Both the position numbers and the translations under genes were made by a program. From Pseudomonas sp. MF4836 (GTDB lineage Bacteria; Pseudomonadota; Gammaproteobacteria; Pseudomonadales; Pseudomonadaceae): a stretch of 64,000 bases of DNA. Position 1 is the stretch's first letter. Every line of letters begins with the position of its first letter. The notes under the pieces were generated by a model that was given only the letters and a program-made list of their open reading frames with translations, made no database searches and was not told the origin of the DNA. The stretch lies in contig NZ_MVOL01000008.1 in NCBI RefSeq assembly GCF_002018875.1, forward strand, positions 186,001 through 250,000, given 5' to 3'. Shown piece by piece: positions 60,333-64,000 of this stretch.

Positions 60333-63031
60333 TGAGGGGAAGCAGTCGCAAGGAAGCCAGTACCGGTCGCCGGTTGGCCCTTGCTGTTCACCTGGGAGTC
60401 GCAGGCTGGTTGGCGGGCGTTGGCCTGTTGCACGCCGCCGAGCCGGTTGGCGCCAGCCAGCCGAGTGCCGATCAGCAGTACCTGTTGAACTTCGAAATCC
60501 CCGCACAACCCCTGGGGGCGGCGGTCCTGGCCTTTGCCGAACAGGCCGGGCTGCAAGTGTTGTTCGACAGCCAGCGCCTGCAAGGGCTGCAAAGCTCGGC
60601 GCTCAATGGTCGCTACAGCGTGCAGGAAGGCCTGGCGCGGCTGCTGGGCAATGCCCCAGTGGAGTACCGCTTCACCGGTGAGCGCCAGGTGACCCTGAGC
60701 CGGGTCGCCGGCGGCCATGATGGCGCCCTGGCGCTGGCCACCACGACTGTCACCGGCAACCGCGAAGGCAAGAAAGGCGACTGGGTCTATGGTGATCCGC
60801 GTTCGGTGAGCGTGATCGGTCGCGAGCAACTGGACCGCAACCCGCCGCGGCATGCGGCGGACATGCTGGAAGAAACCTCGGGCGTGTACTCGGCGGTCAA
60901 CCAGCAGGACCCGGGCCTTTCCGTGAATATCCGCGGGATCCAGGACTACGGCCGGGTCAACATGTCGATCGACGGCATGCGCCAGAACTACCAGCAGAGC
61001 GGCCACCAGCAACGCAACGGCACCCTGTATGTCGATCCGGAATTGCTCTCCGAGGTGGTCATCGAAAAGGGCGCGACCTCCGGCATGGGCGGCGCGGGAG
61101 TGATTGGCGGGATCGCCAACTTTCGCACCGTCGAAGCCAGCGACCTGCTCAAGCCGGGCAAGGAAATCGGCGGGCGCATCCGCCTGACCACCGGGCTGGG
61201 CGGGCGCAGTAACGGTACGCATTTTATCGGCAGTTCCGCCTTCGCCATCGGCACCGAGGCCTGGGACATGCTGCTGGCCGCCAGCGAGCGGCACCTGGGG
61301 GATTACAACCCGGGCACCCGGGGCAGTATCGGCGAGCTGCGCACCGGCGCGGCGATGGACCCCACCGCCACCGACCGGGTGAAAAATTCCACCGTGGACT
61401 ACACCGCCTCGGTGATGCGGTCGCGCCTGCTCAAGCTCGGGGTCAACCTGCCGGCGGACCAGCGCCTGCAACTGAGCTACCTGACGACTGAAGTGTCCTA
61501 CGACGACGCGAACATGATGAACGTCGAGAACGGGCAACTGTGGGAAAAGCTCGGCAGCAGCAAGGTCCGGGCACAGAACTTCGCACTCGATTACAGCTAC
61601 ACCCCGGACAACCCGCTGATCGACTTCAAGGCCAAGCTCTACTACGTCGACAACCGCAACGATCAGAGCACGGTCCGCGTCCGTTCGAGCCCGGGTTACT
61701 CCATCACATACCAGACCGATACCTACGGCGCCCAGGCGCAGAACACCTCGACCTTCGCCCTGGGCGAGCTGTCCACGCTCAAGGCCAACTACGGCCTGGA
61801 GTTCTTCTATGACAAGGTCCGTCCGGACTCCAGCCAGGCGGTGGCCAGCGGGTCGGCGGTGAATGCTTCGGCGGCGGAGGCCATGACCCCCGAGGGCGAC
61901 CGGGCCCTGGGCAGTCTGTTCGCACGCCTGGATTACGACTATGACGGCTGGCTGAACATGAACGCCGGGCTGCGCTATGACCGTTACCGCCTGCGCGGCG
62001 AGACCGGGCTCAATACCCGGACCTTCGTGATTGGCGCCACCCCCCGGCAGATCACCGTGCCGGTGACCTACGACGTGGACAATCAGGAGGGCCGCCTGTC
62101 GCCGACATTCGGCCTGTCGGTCAAGCCGGGGGTGGACTGGCTGCAACTGTTCGCCACCTACGGCAAGGGCTGGCGTCCGCCGGCCGTCACCGAAACCATG
62201 ATTTCCGGGCGCCCCCACGGTGGCGGGGCCGAGAGCATGTACCCCAACCCGTTCCTCAAGCCGGAGCGTTCCACGGCCTGGGAGGTGGGGGTCAATGTGC
62301 TCAAGGAGAACCTGTTTTTCAGCGAGGACCGGCTGGGGATCAAGGTTGCCTACTTCGACACCCGGGTCGACGACTTCATCTACATGAACATGGGCGTGCA
62401 GCCGCCGGGTTATGGCATGGCCGGCATCGGCAACAGCGCCTACGTCAACAACCTGGAAGAAACCCACTTCCGTGGCGTCGAGTACCAGTTGGACTATGAC
62501 GCCGGAAGCGCCTACGGCCAGCTGTCCTACACCCACATGATCGGCAGCAACGACTTCTGCGCCAAGACCGCGTGGCTGGGTGGGGTGACCCAAGCCGTCA
62601 AGCAAGGCTCGGGGCGTGGGGCCATCGTGGTCGGCATGCGCCCCGATGATGCGGCCAACGCCGCCACCCAATGCAGCGCGATCCTCGGCTCGGCCGAGCA
62701 CATGCCGATGGACCGTGGCGCGCTGACCCTGGGCGCACGCTTCTTCGAACGCAAGCTGGATATCGGTGCTCGCGCCCGTTACAGCGCCGGGTATGCGGTA
62801 GAAGGCACCGCCACCACCACCGTGTCCCAGAGCGGCGTCTACCCGGCGGACTGGAAGCCCTACACCGTCTACGACCTCTATGGCAGCTACCGCGCCACCG
62901 ATGAACTGACCCTGCGCCTGGCCATGGAAAACGTCACCGACCGCGCCTACCTGGTGCCCCTGGGCGACGTGCTGGCCTTCACCCTCGGCCGTGGCCGCAC
63001 CTTGCAGGGCACCGTGGAATATCAGTTCTGA
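60332..63031 (+). CDS. hasR: TonB-dependent haem/hemophore receptor HasR
   Basis: An 899-residue outer-membrane receptor. Signal peptide of about 38 residues (RRLALAVHLGVAGWLAGVG core, cleavage near HAAEP), then an STN signalling domain (about 45-130, LLNFEIPAQPLGAAVLAFAEQAGL), a plug domain (NIRGIQDYGRVNMSIDG) and a beta-barrel ending in QGTVEYQF with terminal Phe. The histidine-containing loop region HGGGAESMYPNPFLKPE is typical of HasR-like receptors. The ATG at 60332 has GGGGAT upstream; an ATG 15 codons earlier is a possible alternative. It takes haem from HasA and signals to HasS. Confidence 0.93.
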   Translation: MRGSSRKEASTGRRLALAVHLGVAGWLAGVGLLHAAEPVGASQPSADQQYLLNFEIPAQPLGAAVLAFAEQAGLQVLFDSQRLQGLQSSALNGRYSVQEGLARLLGNAPVEYRFTGERQVTLSRVAGGHDGALALATTTVTGNREGKKGDWVYGDPRSVSVIGREQLDRNPPRHAADMLEETSGVYSAVNQQDPGLSVNIRGIQDYGRVNMSIDGMRQNYQQSGHQQRNGTLYVDPELLSEVVIEKGATSGMGGAGVIGGIANFRTVEASDLLKPGKEIGGRIRLTTGLGGRSNGTHFIGSSAFAIGTEAWDMLLAASERHLGDYNPGTRGSIGELRTGAAMDPTATDRVKNSTVDYTASVMRSRLLKLGVNLPADQRLQLSYLTTEVSYDDANMMNVENGQLWEKLGSSKVRAQNFALDYSYTPDNPLIDFKAKLYYVDNRNDQSTVRVRSSPGYSITYQTDTYGAQAQNTSTFALGELSTLKANYGLEFFYDKVRPDSSQAVASGSAVNASAAEAMTPEGDRALGSLFARLDYDYDGWLNMNAGLRYDRYRLRGETGLNTRTFVIGATPRQITVPVTYDVDNQEGRLSPTFGLSVKPGVDWLQLFATYGKGWRPPAVTETMISGRPHGGGAESMYPNPFLKPERSTAWEVGVNVLKENLFFSEDRLGIKVAYFDTRVDDFIYMNMGVQPPGYGMAGIGNSAYVNNLEETHFRGVEYQLDYDAGSAYGQLSYTHMIGSNDFCAKTAWLGGVTQAVKQGSGRGAIVVGMRPDDAANAATQCSAILGSAEHMPMDRGALTLGARFFERKLDIGARARYSAGYAVEGTATTTVSQSGVYPADWKPYTVYDLYGSYRATDELTLRLAMENVTDRAYLVPLGDVLAFTLGRGRTLQGTVEYQF

Positions 63032-63035
63032 CCCC

Positions 63036-63057
63036 TTTTGCCCAATGACGGGCAAAA
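63036..63057 (+). other. Perfect stem-loop in the hasR-hasA gap
   Basis: TTTTGCCC, loop AATGAC, GGGCAAAA, immediately after the hasR stop. A second imperfect stem (CCGGAGCCG with CGGCTTCGG, 63058-63083) follows. They may terminate part of the transcription or protect hasA mRNA. Confidence 0.6.
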
Positions 63058-63112
63058 CCGGAGCCGGCAGGAGTCGGCTTCGGAGTGACCAACCTATGTA
63101 TTGGAGTTTTGC

Positions 63113-63724
63113 ATGAGCATTTCAATTTCCTACAGCGCTACCTACGGCGGCGTCAGCGTTGCGAACTACCTGACTGACTGGTCGGCCTACTTTGGCGACG
63201 TCAACCATCGTCCGGGCCAGGTGGTCGACGGCACCAACACCGGCGGCTTCAACCCGGGCCCGTTCGACGGCACCCAATACGCGCTGAAGAGCACCAACAG
63301 CGACGCCGCGTTCGTGGCCGATGGTGAATTGCACTACACCCTGTTCAGCGCGCCGAGCCACACCGTCTGGGGTTCGCTGGACACCATCTCCCTGGGTGAC
63401 ACCCTGGCCGGCGGCACCACCGCCAACCCGTACAACCTGGTCAGCCAGGAAGTCAGCTTCACCAACCTGGGCCTCGAGAGCCTGAAAACCGAAGGCCGTG
63501 AAGGCGACGTGCACAAAGTCATCTACGGCCTGATGAGCGGCGACAGCTCGGCCCTGGCTGGCGAAATCGACGCTCTGCTCAAAGCCATCGACCCAAGCCT
63601 GTCGGTGAACTCGACGTTCGACGACCTGGCGGCTGCCGGTATCGCCCACGCCAACCCGGCTGCTGCCGACGTCGGCCTGGTGGGTGTGCAGGACGTGCCT
63701 CAGGACTGGGCCCTGGCGGCCTGA
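63113..63724 (+). CDS. hasA: Hemophore HasA
   Basis: A 203-residue secreted haem-binding protein. Haem ligands His32 (in DVNHRPGQ) and Tyr75 (in GELHYTLF), with the supporting His83 (in APSHTV), fall at the exact positions known for HasA. There is no N-terminal signal peptide; the C-terminal hydrophobic tail (DVPQDWALAA) is the type I secretion signal. The ATG at 63113 has TTGGAG six bases upstream. The protein scavenges haem and delivers it to HasR. Export genes begin immediately downstream. Confidence 0.96.
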   Translation: MSISISYSATYGGVSVANYLTDWSAYFGDVNHRPGQVVDGTNTGGFNPGPFDGTQYALKSTNSDAAFVADGELHYTLFSAPSHTVWGSLDTISLGDTLAGGTTANPYNLVSQEVSFTNLGLESLKTEGREGDVHKVIYGLMSGDSSALAGEIDALLKAIDPSLSVNSTFDDLAAAGIAHANPAAADVGLVGVQDVPQDWALAA

Positions 63725-63747
63725 GTGCCGGTTTGAGGCATAAAAAA

Positions 63748-63775
63748 GCGAATGCCGGATCGCTCCCGCATTCGC
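63748..63775. terminator. Hairpin between hasA and hasD
   Basis: GCGAATGC (63748-63755) pairs with GCATTCGC (63768-63775) across a 12-base loop. An A6 run precedes it, but no T run follows on the plus strand, so it is more likely an attenuator or mRNA 3'-end stabiliser than a full terminator. Confidence 0.5.
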
Positions 63776-63942
63776 TCGCTTGAATCACCTCCGTCGCCCG
63801 AGTTTTCGAAGGCCAGGGCGGCGGCGGTGGCAAATTCTGGGGAGCGCCGTGGTGCCTGTCAATGCACGTGGCGCGCCTCTTGCCGATCCGTTCTGCAAGA
63901 ACGGATGGCGCTCTATCCCTCGACATCCAACAGGACACCTTG

Positions 63943-64000
63943 ATGAGCAGGCCGAATTCACTTGCCGGTTCCGAGACGCTGGCGGCCCTGGCGGCCTATA
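63943..64000 (+). CDS. hasD: Type I secretion ATPase HasD, N-terminal fragment
   Basis: Only 19 residues are seen (MSRPNSLAGSETLAALAAY) before the window ends. Position directly after hasA, in the usual has gene order, indicates the ABC-transporter component that exports HasA with HasE and HasF. The sequence itself is too short to prove the family. The ATG follows CAGGACACCTTG. Confidence 0.65.
   Translation, partial: MSRPNSLAGSETLAALAAY

Noticed and set aside
59624..63055. 1143-residue minus-strand open frame opposite hasR and hasS
   Set aside because: It is the antisense shadow of strongly supported genes in G+C-rich sequence, with no family motif or ribosome-binding site.

Overview
The window is a stretch of Pseudomonas chromosome, most likely from the P. 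fluorescens group. This rests on G+C-rich codon use in the flanks, REP-type intergenic repeats, and typical pseudomonad genes (rhlE, hrpB, tesB, pcaQ-pcaHG, quiC, has). No tRNA, rRNA, CRISPR array, insertion sequence or phage gene was seen.

Layout. 1-12.4 kb holds housekeeping genes: a partial CDF metal exporter, a lipoprotein, hrpB, an EEP-family hydrolase, a YciC-like membrane protein, a DUF2076 protein, a NYN-domain protein, a DnaQ-like exonuclease, an Lrp regulator divergent from an EamA exporter, rhlE and an HI0933-type flavoprotein. 12.5-34.7 kb is a single-direction (minus strand) surface-polysaccharide island of 21 genes with visibly lower G+C than the flanks. It is read from wbpA to a terminal glycosyltransferase. 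It encodes UDP-GlcNAc(3NAc)A synthesis (wbpA, B, D, E), a Wzx flippase, a full CMP-pseudaminic acid pathway (pseB, C, F, G, H, I), an amidation trio (wbpG/pseA-like, hisH-like, hisF-like), a candidate nonulosonate transferase, a methyltransferase, a FemAB-like plus deacetylase pair, three further glycosyltransferases and galE. No wzy, wzz, initiating transferase (wbpL), wbpM or ligase is present. 34.7-35.56 kb is non-coding and carries two 70-bp direct repeats, each with a DnaA-box consensus.

35.5-40.7 kb holds an HDAC-family deacetylase, a GNAT enzyme, tesB, a HAD phosphatase, a secreted alpha/beta hydrolase and a YpfJ-type zinc metallopeptidase. 40.8-58.2 kb is a catabolic zone. It contains pcaQ-pcaHG with a perfect PcaQ-type palindrome, an uncharacterised IclR-linked cassette (aldo/keto reductase, FAD dehydrogenase, Gfo/Idh/MocA dehydrogenase, TIM-barrel isomerase, EamA transporter) and a quinate/shikimate module (MFS transporter, quiC, TetR regulator, NAD-type shikimate/quinate dehydrogenase, aroQ, nearby chemoreceptor). 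Quinate or shikimate would pass through dehydroquinate and dehydroshikimate to protocatechuate, which PcaHG cleaves.

58.5-64 kb is the heme-acquisition locus hasI-hasS-hasR-hasA-hasD (hasD cut by the window end). It has a Fur-box-like site before hasI and stem-loops around hasA that may set hemophore level. The least described parts are the amidated-pseudaminate/diacetamido-uronate glycan island with its unknown 501-residue transferase and deacetylase/FemAB pair, and the IclR cassette with two matching operator-like sites.
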